Below are positions 11,901-23,900 of a DNA stretch of 64,000 nt, piece after piece. The position numbers were made by a program, and so were the translations under genes. The notes under the pieces are model-generated. The model searched no databases, was not told the origin of the DNA, and worked only from the letters and a program-made list of their open reading frames with translations. Position 1 is the first letter of the stretch, and each line of letters opens with the position of its first letter. Origin of the DNA: Sabellastarte sp. h YS-2021 (Eukaryota > Annelida > Polychaeta > Sabellida > Sabellidae); the NCBI GenBank assembly GCA_964017235.1, contig OZ024928.1, positions 79,417,566 through 79,481,565 on the forward strand, written 5' to 3'.

Positions 11901-14900
11901 ACCTTTACATAACTGACATTGTTTGCTGTAAATTCTCCTGATCTTTAGACTATGTCACTTTTTCTCGTGGTGTCGGATATGGGCATCCCTGATACAATTT
12001 TCTCATTATCACAAAGTCTACCTGCTTCGTTTAATACCTAAAATTTAAGAGATTGTATGCCACCAAGGTGCAACATTAGATAAGATTGTTCCATTGTAGC
12101 TAAGATCCCGAGGGAAAGAAGATGGTTTTGTTACATATGTGTCCAGTGGAGAAGATGATGATGAAGATGAAGAGTTTGTGGAAGCTTTTGAGGGGTAAGT
12201 TTTGTGGGGCTGAACATTTGTACAATTGACCCTATATAAGAACAATCAGTGTAAGTGGAATTTAGGTAAAGGTGGAGCTATGGTGGAGGTGGAGTTCATA
12301 ACATTAAAAAAGTTTATTTTTAACAGGCAACAAAGTCCTTCTAATATCGGAGGTTCTAATTATGCAGTCTACTATACTCAAAATGACTGTCTGTACATGT
12401 TTGGTAGATTTAGTTTTGGTAATGGAAGTTTAGGTAGTAAAAGAGACCATTCAATATAAAACAACAGGAAACTGTAAAATTCAATGGATATTTACGTCAA
12501 TTTATTTATTTATTAAGCATCCCGCAAGGGACGCTTGTTTGTGTATGGGAGACCTTCAGGCTCCGGCGGCTCCGCATTTTGTTTTCCTTATAACTCTGTA
12601 ACCGTTAGGTGGATTCTTTTCAAATTTGGCAGGTTTAGGCAGTAGCCTTGGGGAATTTTAGCCATGCCTATTTTCAAAAAAAATTTGTCTCGCCAAAAAT
12701 GGCGGCCATTTTGAATTTTCGAATTTTTCACAAAAATTGCAAAACATAAAAATGCTTATATCTCGAAAACCGTGCTAGATAGAGCGATTTCGACGAAATT
12801 TTTGACCCACAGGGTATATCTGCAGAGTAGCCATGCCTATTTTCAAAAAAATTTATCTTGCCAATGTTGTGGATGTTAAATGTTTTAGAGTCATTACCCA
12901 GGCTAGTAAGGGTTTCCAGATCCCTCTCATTATCTTAAAGTGTCAGTGACCAGATATCCTGTATGTTGTTATAATATACCTGGGAGATTAAAATATGAAA
13001 AGATTCCCACACTCTTCACTGAGACCTTCATGCAACAACTTGTGTTTTTATAAATTATAATACCTATGTACATGTTAATATCTGAATTAAAGAATTAGAA
13101 TTAAACTTGTGTTTAATTGCAAAACATGGTGTCAGATGTGGGATAATTAGAGTAAGAAAAAAATATTTAAAAAAAGCCTCTAATTTCTGACTGGGATTAT
13201 TAGAGTGAAAAAAGCCTCTAATTTCTGACTTGGATTATTGGAGTAAAAAATAAAGCTTCTAATTTCTGACTGGGATTATTAGAGTGAAAAAAAGCCTCTA
13301 ATTTCTGACAGAGACAATTGGAGTAAAAAAAAAAGCCTCTAATATCCTGCAAAAGAACCTTTGTTGAAAGTGTGGATAGTGATTTATCTTGCTGAAACTT
13401 TTGTTTGCTTGTACTTGGATATAGTGCAATATGTCTGAACCAGAAACAGTGTCACAGGTAGTGAGTGTCCCATCAAACTTCCCAGTTCCATCACCAATGG
13501 ACTGCAAAGGAGATCGGGCTGAAAACTGGAAATTTTTCAGGTCACAATGGGAGGACTTTGAGACTGCAACTGAGTTGAACAAGAAATCTGCTACTATAAG
13601 GATTGCGACACTGAGATCTGTGATGGGGAAAGACTGTCTCAGGATTTACCATCACTTGGATATATCAGCAGAAGACAAGCAAGAGGTGAAGAAATCACTT
13701 GATGCCTTAGAGTCACACTTCAAGCCGACAAAGAATGTGATTTATGACAGATATGTTTTTAACACATGTACACAGGGACCGGCAGAAGGGATAGATCAGT
13801 ATATGACAAGGCTGAGGCAGCTAGCCTCTAGTTGTGATTATGGCAATCTAACAGATGACATGCTGCGTGACAGATTAATCTTGGGCACCAAAGACAGTGC
13901 TGCAAGGGCCCGCATGTTCAGAGAAACTGATCTAACCTTAGCCAGAGCAATAGATATGTGTAGGATTGCGGAAATCTCACAGCATCAACTACAGCAGATT
14001 GGTAGTAAGCAAGAAGAAGTCAATTTCACAAAGCAACACAAGCAACAGTCACGAAAACAGCAAAGACGGTCTCAACAGCCATCTCAGCACAAGATATGCA
14101 AATATTGTGGACAGAGCCATACATTTGACAAGTTGAAGTGTCCTGCATTTGGGAAATTGTGCAAAGCCTGTGGCAAAAGTAATCATTTTGCTACAGTATG
14201 CAAGCAGAAACAGCGTGTAGAGAAAGCAGTACACAGGATTGACCAGGATTCTGATGATTCATCAAGTGAATCGATTTTCCACACAAATCAATTTGTGGGA
14301 GCAGTAAAAACAAGAGGTAAGCAGCTTACAATACCTCTGAAGTTTTGGAAGACCAAGGATTCTATGTCAAATAACAGGTCAAAAAGCCTAGTGTGTCAAC
14401 TGGATACAGGCGCCACCTGCAATGTTCTGAACATTGAAGATTACAAGGCAGTGACTGGTAAATCAGATTCAAATCTGAAAGAAAGCTCAGTTCGTTTGAA
14501 TTTCTATGATGGCTCTTGGATGAAGCCACTGGGATATGCTACTCTTTACACTAGAATCAATGGCAAGAACTTTAAGCGTGGCTTCCAGATTGTAAACACC
14601 AGGGTCGCACAAAAAACCCTTGTTATCAGCAAACACATGCCAGCGATTGAATTTGCTTTCAATCAATTCAGATGAAGTTGTCCACATGTCACAGGAAGTC
14701 ACTACAGGACTGTCTAAAGAGGATATACTTGGCAGTTTTTCAGATGTGTTCCAAGGATTAGGGCAGTTTCCAGGTGAACATCACATTGAGCTTGATGAGA
14801 CGATCACGCCAGTGCAGCATCAACCAAGAAGAGTTCCTGTTGCCCTTAGAGCAGAACTTAAGGAGAAAATCAACTCAATGGTGGCACAAAGAATCCTCAA

Positions 14901-17900
14901 GAAAGTGGTAGAGCCAACACCATGGATTAACAGCATGGTTGTAGTTAAAAAGCCAGGGAAGCTACGACTCTGCATTGACCCAGTTGACCTGAACAAAGCG
15001 GTCAAACGTCCAAAATATCAGATGCCAACGATTGAGGAAATCCTGCCAAATCTAGAAAATGCTAAAGTGTTCTCTGTCCTAGACGCGAAGGATGGATTCT
15101 GTCACATCAAATTAGACGAAGAAAGTAGCATGCTCACAACGTTTTGGACTCCATTCGGGAGATACCGATGGTTGCGTCTACCGTTTGGCTTGACCTCAGC
15201 CCCTGAAGTGTTTCAGTGTAAACAGCATGAAGTCTTAGAGGGCCTGCATGGAGTGGAAGTCATTGCACATGACATCTTGGTATACGGTTGTGGCAAAACA
15301 CAGGAAGAAGCTGTAAAAGACCACGATGCAAATCTGATTGAGCTGTTGAAATGAGCACAGAAGGTCAACTTAAAGCTAAACAAGAAGCTAAAGCTGAAGA
15401 TGACAGAAGTGTCCTACATGGGTCATCTCCTCACATCTACAGGGCTTAAACCAGACCCAGAGAAGATAAAAGCCATGACTGAGATGAAGCGACCATCAAA
15501 TGTGAAAGAAACTCAGTGTTTTCTTGGATTTGTAAACTATCTCGCCAAATTTGCACCACATCTCTCAGATGTGTCTGAACCTCTCCGACGTCTCACCGAC
15601 AAGGACACTGTTTGGGTCTGGCAAACACAGCAAGAGGAAGCTTTCCGGCGAGTGAAAGAGATTGTGACAGTACAGCCTGTTTTGAAATATTACAGCCTAT
15701 CTGAGCCTGTCACACTGCAGAGTGATGCCAGCCAAAAAGGGTTAGGTGCCACATTATTGCAAAATGGCCAACCCATCGCATTTGCCTCCAGATCCTTGTC
15801 GAAAACAGAGCAGTCATACGCTCAAATTGAGAAAGAGTGTCTCGCTATAGTGTTTGGGTGCGAACGCTTTAAACAGTACTTGCTGGGAAGAGATTCCATA
15901 CAAGTTGAGAGTGATCATAAACCTCTAGAAGTAATATTCAAGAAATCACTTCTATCAGCACCCAAGAGACTCCAAAGAATGCTCCTGAGGTTGCAGAAGT
16001 ACAACTTGCAGGTGAAGTACAAACGAGGCAGTGAAATGTACATTGCAGATCTGTTATCTCGTGCATCAATCTCAGCAGCTGTGCCTTCAACTAGTGATTT
16101 TGAAGTATTTTGCACAGAACTGGAACAGATAAGTTATACAGAACATTTGAAAGTATCTGACACAAGGCTTGATCAGATTCAAATGTCAACATTGCAAGAT
16201 AGTACACTACAATCTCTTAAAAGCACAATCCTGGCTGGATGGCCAAATGACAAGAATGAAATACCTGCATGCCTGAGAGAGTATTGGCCATACAGGGAAG
16301 AACTTAGTGTTCAAAATGGAATTTTGTTCAAGGCAAACCAGATTTTGATTCCAAAGGCAATGATCCCAGAAATGCTTTCCAGGATTCATTCTAGCCACTT
16401 AGGCATGGCTGCATGCACAAGAAAGGCCAAAGATGTCCTGTATTGGCCACACATGGCAACTGACATAAAAGAGCTGATTTCAAAGTGTGAAACATGTGTG
16501 GAAGTGGAAGAGAACAGAAGAAAAGAACCTCTTATGACACATGAAGTACCAGACAGAGCTTGGAGTAAGCTTGCACTGGACCTGTTCTCTCTGCAGGACA
16601 AAAATTATCTTGTTACTGTAGACTACTATTCCGATTACTGGGAGGTAGATGCTCTCCATTCTACTTCAACTGCAGCTGTCATCAAGAAGCTGAAGCCACA
16701 TTTTGCAAGATGGGGAATTCCAAATGAAATTGTCACTGATAATGGGCCCCAGTTTGTTAGTGACGAGTTTGCAAAGTTTGCCAAGGAATGGAATTTTTGC
16801 CACATCACCAGCTCACCGTATCACAGCCAATCCAATGGAAAAGCTGAATCAGCAGTAAAGATAGTAAAGACCTTAATAAAGAAAACCCAAAGAGCTGGAG
16901 ATGATTTCTTCAAAGCACAACTAGATTGGCGCAACACACCTACCAGTGAAATGCAGAGTAGCCCTGTTCAACGCTTAATATCACGTAGGACTAGAACATT
17001 CCTACCTACATCAGAAAATCTGTTACGACCCCAGGTTGTGGAAAATGTTCCAGAGAAGATCAAACTGAAACGCCAAAAAGCCAAACTGTTCCATGACAAA
17101 CATGCTCGACACCTACCAGAACTAGAAATTGGGCAACCAGTCTATGTTAAGCCATTACCAAACTCAACTGGCCCATGGAAGAAAGGAGTGTGCACTGACA
17201 AACTCTCACCTAGATCTTATACTGTGACGGTTGATGATAAATCTTACAGAAGAAATAGGTTCCACCTACGAGAGAGAGAAAAGGAGGTGAAAGAAGATGT
17301 CAATCCTCAGACCACTGACAATCAAAGTGTTGTTACAACAGAAGACACACAGTATGACAGCAGATCAGAGATAGCAAGTGTACCAACAAGCTCACCCAGT
17401 AAAACAACAGAAATAAGAAGAAGTGGGAGAAACAAGAAGACCACTGAACATTATCAAGCTGGTTTCAATTAGACAATTGGCTATATAAATAAATAAAATA
17501 AGTCAAAATGGGCATTGTAACTACAAGTGTCAGAATAATACACAGTTACAAGCTTTTGTAAAGGAAGGTAGTCTACCCTTACCTTTATCAATTTGGAAGT
17601 TTTTAAATTGTTTTAAAATTATATATAGCTGACATTTTATTCTTACTGATTCACAGTTTTTATATTCTTTTGTAAAAAAGGGAGGATGTTGTGGATGTTA
17701 AATGTTTTAGAGTCATTACCCAGGCTAGTAAGGGTTTCCAGATCCCTCTCATTATCTTAAAGTGTCAGTGACCAGATATCCTGTATGTTGTTATAATATA
17801 CCTGGGAGATTAAAATATGAAAAGATTCCCACACTCTTCACTGAGACCTTCATGCAACAACTTGTGTTTTTATAAATTATAATACCTATGTACATGTTAA

Positions 17901-20900
17901 TATCTGAATTAAAGAATTAGAATTAAACTTGTGTTTAATTGCAAAACAGCCAAAAATGGCGGCCATTTTGAATTTTTGCGCAAAAATTGCAAAACACAAA
18001 AATGCTAATATCTCGGAAACCGTGCTACATAGAACGATTTCGACGAAATTTTTGATCTTCAGGGTATCTCTGCAGAGCAGCTATCCCAAAGAGCTTTCAC
18101 TCGGTGAAGTTTCAGACCCGTAGCTAATTATTCACCTACTCAAAATGAGTAAATGCGAATTATCTCTAAAACTATTGTGGATACCCAATTTTTCTCAAAT
18201 AACTCATTCATCTACTTTTGGGAGAGCTTTCACATGGTGAAGTTTCAGACCCATAGATAATTACTCACCTACTCAAAATGAGTAAATGCGAATTATCTCT
18301 AAAAGTATTGCAGATAGCCAATTTTTCTCAAATAACTCATTCACCTACTTTTGGGAGAGCTTTCACTCGGTGAAGTTTCAGACCCGTAGCTAATTACTCA
18401 CCTACTCAAAATGAGTAAATGCTAATTATCTCAAAAACTATTGCGGATACCCAGTTTTTATCAAATAACTCATTCATCTACTTTGGGGAGAGCTTTCACA
18501 TGGTGAAGTTTCAGACCCGTAGATAATTACTCGCCTACTCAAAATGAGTAAATGCGAATTATCTCTTAAAAGTATTGCAGATAGCCAATTTTTCTCAAAT
18601 AACTCGTTCACCTACTTTTGGAAGAGCTTTCACATGGTGAAGTTTCAGACCCATAGCTAATTACTCACCTACTCAAAATGAGTAAATGCGAATTATCTCT
18701 AAAAGTATTGCAGATAGCCAATTTTTCTCAAATAACTCATTGACCTACTTTTGGGAGAGCTTTCACTCCGTGAAGTTTCAGACACATAGCTTATTCACCT
18801 ACTCAAAATGAGTAAATGCTAATTATCTGTAAAAGTATTGCGGATACCCAATTTTTATCAAATAATTCATTCATCTGCTTGTGGGAGAGCTTTCACATGG
18901 TGAAGTTTCAGACCCATAGCTAATTACTCACCTACTCAAAATGAGTAAATGCGAATTATCTCTAAAAGTATTGCAGATAGCCAATTTTTCTCAAATAAAT
19001 CATTCACCTACTTTTGGGAGAGTTTTCACTTGGTGAAGTTTCAGACCCATAGCTAATTATTCACCTACTCAAAATGAGTAAATGCGAATTTTCTCTAAAA
19101 GTATTGCGGATACCCAATTTTTATCAAATAACTCATTCATCTACTTTTGGGAGAAAATTTCACTTGGTGAAGTTCCAGACCCGTAGGTAATTACTCACCT
19201 ACTCAAAAGGAGTAAATGTGAATTATCTCTTAATACTTAATAGTATTGCAGATAGCCAATTTTTCTCAAATAACTCATTCACCTACTTTTGGAAGAGCTT
19301 TCACTCACGAAAATGAAAAATTGTGAATATCTAGGAAAAGCTATTTCTTCTCCTTTAATGCTCGGCGGGAGATACACACCGCGGCAGTGGTCTTGTCAAA
19401 AATTTTTGTCTCCCCAAAAATGGTGGCCATTTTGAATTTTCAAAGTTTTTGCAAAACACAAAAATGCTTATATCTCGAAAACCGTGCTAGATGGAGTGAA
19501 CTCTACAAAATTTTTGACCTGCTGGGTATCTCTGCAGAGTAGCCATGCCAATTTTCAAAATATTTTTGTCTCACCAAATATATCGGACATTTTGAATTTT
19601 CGAATTTTTTGCAAAACACAAAAATGCTTATATCTTGAAAACCGTGCTAGATAGAGCAGACTGCGCTGACTTTGGTTGACACAACAGTATAAGGCTAGAA
19701 ACAAAGCATTTTCTTAATACTTTAGCACTCACCTTTATATCCTTTTCGGGACGCTTTGTTTTTGCTATGCAAAAACATTATCTTTTTTTTTGCGAGCGAT
19801 CCTCTAGTTTATTTGGGGTTTTACGTCGCTTTCAACACTGTACAGGTCATATCACGACGGGTAGTTGGAAGGGCAAAGGAAACCAGTACGTACAGTTCGT
19901 TAGGGTTCTGTACTGTAAACTGCCGACCAACGGCAAGCAACTACCAGCTTTCCCACATGAGGCCGTGCCGAGAATCGAACCCCGGCCTCAGAGGTGGGAG
20001 GCGAGAGTGTTACCACTCTGCCACCGTGGCCCCTGATATTTACATCAATGAAATTTTGGTAATAGAGATTCCACCATCGTAATGGCTGCTATTTTTACGA
20101 AACAGAAGTATCCAACAGATGGTTACTGTGCAGTATTTTTAAGAAACACTGATACAATTTGTGCGAATACTCTGTGAAAACATGTGTGCGGAATTGAGCC
20201 AACAATGAGATGAGATGAGATGAAATTTCTTGAAGTCTCATTAACATTATTTGGTTAACAAAATTTTAGTATTATCACTCATCAAAAATGTGTTCTATGT
20301 TCTATCATTCCACAGTCTTTAAAATAGGAATTTTTTTAGCAAAGGAATAGAAATTTTCATTGTGATAGATATTTACAAAATATTATTCTCTTTGGTAGTA
20401 TTACTATTTGGGTGATGGAACAATATATAAAAAAACAGATTAAATAAATTTTCGAATGAAAGAATGAAAGTATTTACAAACATATACCTAAACAATAAAC
20501 CATGGTGTCATGTATTGTGGTTTTTCTTATCTTAAGAATAGATAAATTTAATAGGAATATTTTCAAGACGTACCCTTACATAGTAAGGTAATTAGATTAT
20601 ATAAAATCGAAAGAAGTTAATTAATTTATTATTTAGTTTTATTAGATGAAATGATACCTTTGGGAATAAGAATAGTAAAGCTTTTGAGTTTCTTTATACT
20701 TTGATAGCTTCATTTTGAACATTTATACTGGAACAAGTATATTGTGTAAGAATAGATAATTTGATGAAACAAATTGACACATTTATTTCATTGAAAGCTT
20801 GTTCTGCTAATAAATTAGCTCTTGTATACTTTTTCTTAAATTTTCTTTATTTAGTGAGATGTCTTCTGAGTTTCTTTAACCATAACTTTGATATTTTTCT

Positions 20901-23900
20901 TTAAGATCCCAATATTTTCTTCAAGAACAGAGTAGTTTGTATTTGTCAAATATATCAGAAATAATACCAGTGTGGTGTCTTTCAAAACAACTTAACCAAG
21001 CTGAGGAGAGCCCTACAGGAGATAATTATGTGGTAGAAATGGACTAGATTGTAAGCTGTTTACCAAGCCAATCATCTTCTCAGCAGCATCAACCTGAATG
21101 GGGTTAATACCAAGGGAATCATAAAAAAATTTATGACGTCAAGAAAATAACAAGAATTATCTTATCATCTGTTGCTTTCATTTTCACAGAATAAAACAGG
21201 AAGTGATTATGTGGGTGGAAAATGCAACTGACATTATAGCTATTATCCGGAATCTCCAGTGAAGTCTGAGATTTATTGCTTTAAATGATTTGTCATGGTG
21301 GTTGTTAGTAAGAAATGATAAAATTGTTGCAATAGTGTGTGTCTGACAGTTGTTTATTTTCCGTGAGGCAGTTTCCATTATTTACAGGATCTTGTCAAAA
21401 CTATTCATAAAAGCAAAGAAACCATTACTTTATCGTTGAAATGGGAGAAACATCTGTGGAACAACCATCGACAATGCTAGTGGACACTGTGTTTGGTATT
21501 TACAAGTGTTTCTATCATTTTGTGTTCCATCACAGATCAGACAGTGAACAAAGCACACAAGCTAAGCACTCAGTTGGTCAGGCTCAGAGATCAAGATCTT
21601 CATTGAGCTGTGAGGACCTATTTCAGGAAGTGGACCAACTTTTGGATGGCGGAGACAGTGACAAAAACAAAGCCTACAATCTGCTACATTCTGCTTTTAA
21701 TCAGGTATATGTTTTGATGCCTTGTAGGAGCTTTTGTCAAATATTGGACATTAATTTTTGCATGTGTGAATTTTTGTCAGGTGGACTTACAAGACAAATA
21801 CTCCTGAGATTGTGATTAAAATTTCTGGATATTAATGTTTAGTTTTATCATGGAATAGGTACCTCACTTTTGGTCTCAATTGTTATAAAGATATTAAAAG
21901 TGTACTGTACAATCATGATTGGTTGTGAAAATTGTGAAATATCTTATGAGCAGTCAACTGTAACAACAGAAAAGAAAAATCATTTAATGCATGATTTAAA
22001 ACTTCTCATTATGATTTATAAGTTTGCTCGCTGTCAGTACCCTCAAGTTTTGTCTCTTATTTTCAATTTTTTATATGTGTATAAGTTTGTATTTCTTTGA
22101 GTGCCACTCCAGTTGAGGCATGTTCACATGGTTTGTTGTCGCCTGAACTCAGCATATTGTTTCTATGGCACATGTATTAATTTCAGTTCACATCAGTGTC
22201 TTCTGACTTTAAGCAGTACTTAATTGGTAGTATATTCCGTGAATATAAATAAAACCAGTATTTGGACAAATTGTGTTGTTCCCTGTGTCTCAGGTTGGTT
22301 ACCTTTAAGTAGATGTTTTGCTGATGAGCAGTTCTCATACATGTATCATGTTCCATAACAGTATTAAAGGCAAATCAAATTCAGCCAGTTGTGGATGTTC
22401 CCTCCTTTGATGTTCATTTATTTTTGTGATGTATAATTAAAAGCTTTGTGATTTTCTGTCAACAGCATTCAACCAATCCAGAATTTCTGTGGAGGTATGC
22501 CAAAGCCACTTATAATGTCTCACTGATAGAAGGAGCTCAGGGACGATACGAACGTAAGAAAGAAATGTCTTTCAAAGCCTTGGACTCAGTAACCAATGCA
22601 TTGCAGTTAGATGATCAAAATGCCAGTTGTCACAAATGGTAAGCTACGTAAATACATGTGTCTTGATTACTACCTCAGCAAAGGAGGTTATGTCTTTGGG
22701 TGCATTTGTTTGTCTATCTGTGATCTGGATTATTCCAAAACTAATGAATGCATCTTTATGAATCTACTTTCCATGTGGGTACAGCCTGACCAAAGGAAGA
22801 AATGATCAATTTTGGGAAAAATCCGGATTTACTGTGGATACCCAAAAAATCCCAAATTTTGCACAGTCATATTTTCTATGATTTTTTGATGGTCATGCCA
22901 TCCAATTATGAGGGTTAAAATAAAAAAAGCAGTAAAGCTTGCTAATTGAATTATGGTTTAGTACATTTTGCATGAAATTAGGTAATTAATGAAGACAGAT
23001 AATCTTTTTTAATCTTTTATTTATTTACTATTTATTTTAAAAAAAATTGTGAGTATTATTGTTGTATTGAATAGAGAACATTCTTCTTGTTATGGAATTT
23101 TGTTCTTGTCTTGTTCTTTCATTGTGCATTAACTGTTATACACAGGTATGCCATCACTCTGGGAAGTATTGGAGACTATTTGAGCATCCAAGAAAAGATT
23201 AAAAATGGCTATAAGTTTAAGGTAAGAATGTGTACTGTTCATACAACATATAGGTTCTGGCCTGGGTGTAATGATCTCAAACTTCAATATTGTATGGCCA
23301 CCGCAAAATATTTTTTTAATGTGACCTTGGACCTGTATTTTGGAGCCATGGTAATGCAGTGGTAACAAACTCACCTCCGACCTCTGAGGTCAGAGTTTGA
23401 ACCCTTTGTTTGGCAGTTTACTGCACACAACCTTGACCAATTGGTTTCCTCTGCAAACTACCAGTCACAACATAACCGAAAAAATACTAGGCGTGACGTG
23501 AAACACAAAATAAATAAATTGACCTACATTTCTGTATCATAGTTCGGCTTAATTGTCTCTAATGTACATATCATATTTAAGGAGTAATTTTAAGGAGTAG
23601 TGATTAACAGTAAGTCAGAAAAAACTCAACTTTTTATTGCGTTCAACGTCCTATCCAATGGACAATTGCTTTACCGGTTGGCACGATCGGTCACGCCAAA
23701 TGCCAGAAAAAGACGTCCTGTATATACTACCGGCAGGACCAGTCACATATTGTGCATTTGCTAGGTGGCGCATCGTACTTCCTTCCTGTCTAGACATCGG
23801 GACGTCATAGCATCTTTTTCGTTTGGCGTGTGGAGTGTGCAGACGTGTTTTCTACAGAGAGATGTTTTTGAAGTTTTACAACAAATTCAACCTTTTAGTG

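Larger units (their letters stand above)
12865..17948 (+). mobile_element. Ty3/Gypsy LTR retrotransposon, recent but defective
   Basis: Two 262-bp LTRs that read identical by eye (TG...CA) flank a gag-protease-RT-RNase H-integrase interior. The 5-bp target duplication gccaa is at 12860-12864 and 17949-17953. The element sits inside a satellite-bearing Helentron-like element in RMDN intron 2, in the same direction as the gene. Identical LTRs imply very recent integration. Even so, the coding region has a frame change near 14611-14620, an in-frame TGA at 15352, and a His in place of the first Asp of the RT catalytic pair. It may have been copied by enzymes supplied in trans. Confidence 0.97.
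12515..19807 (+). mobile_element. Helentron-like element, copy 1 (split by a Gypsy insertion)
   Basis: The left end carries a perfect palindrome region, aagc(a/g)tcccgcaagggacgctt, near 12515-12536. The right end carries a subterminal cgggacgctttg (19747-19758), which is the inverted match of the left arm. Then come a gcaaaa..tttttgc stem-loop and a terminal CTAG at 19804-19807. Subterminal inverted repeats plus a 3' hairpin and CTAG-type end fit a non-autonomous Helitron/Helentron relative. Inside lie clear-core units (12660-12840, 17954-18080, 19390-19670) and a 133-bp satellite. A second copy at 42652-47380 has the same two ends, which fixes the boundaries. It carries no transposase. Confidence 0.65.

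Noticed and set aside
14611..14617. AAAAAAC as a classical -1 frameshift heptamer between gag and pol
   Set aside because: It is not in the A AAA AAC phase relative to the gag frame, and pol lies in the +1 frame, so a standard -1 slip cannot join them.
19970..20036. Possible functional tRNA gene on the minus strand
   Set aside because: Box A and B are present, but the acceptor stem does not close and a SINE tail follows, so it is a SINE head.
19756..20082. Overlapping open frames of about 100 codons
   Set aside because: They lie over a tRNA-derived SINE on the opposite strand and over the Helentron-like terminus, and have no protein-like signal.
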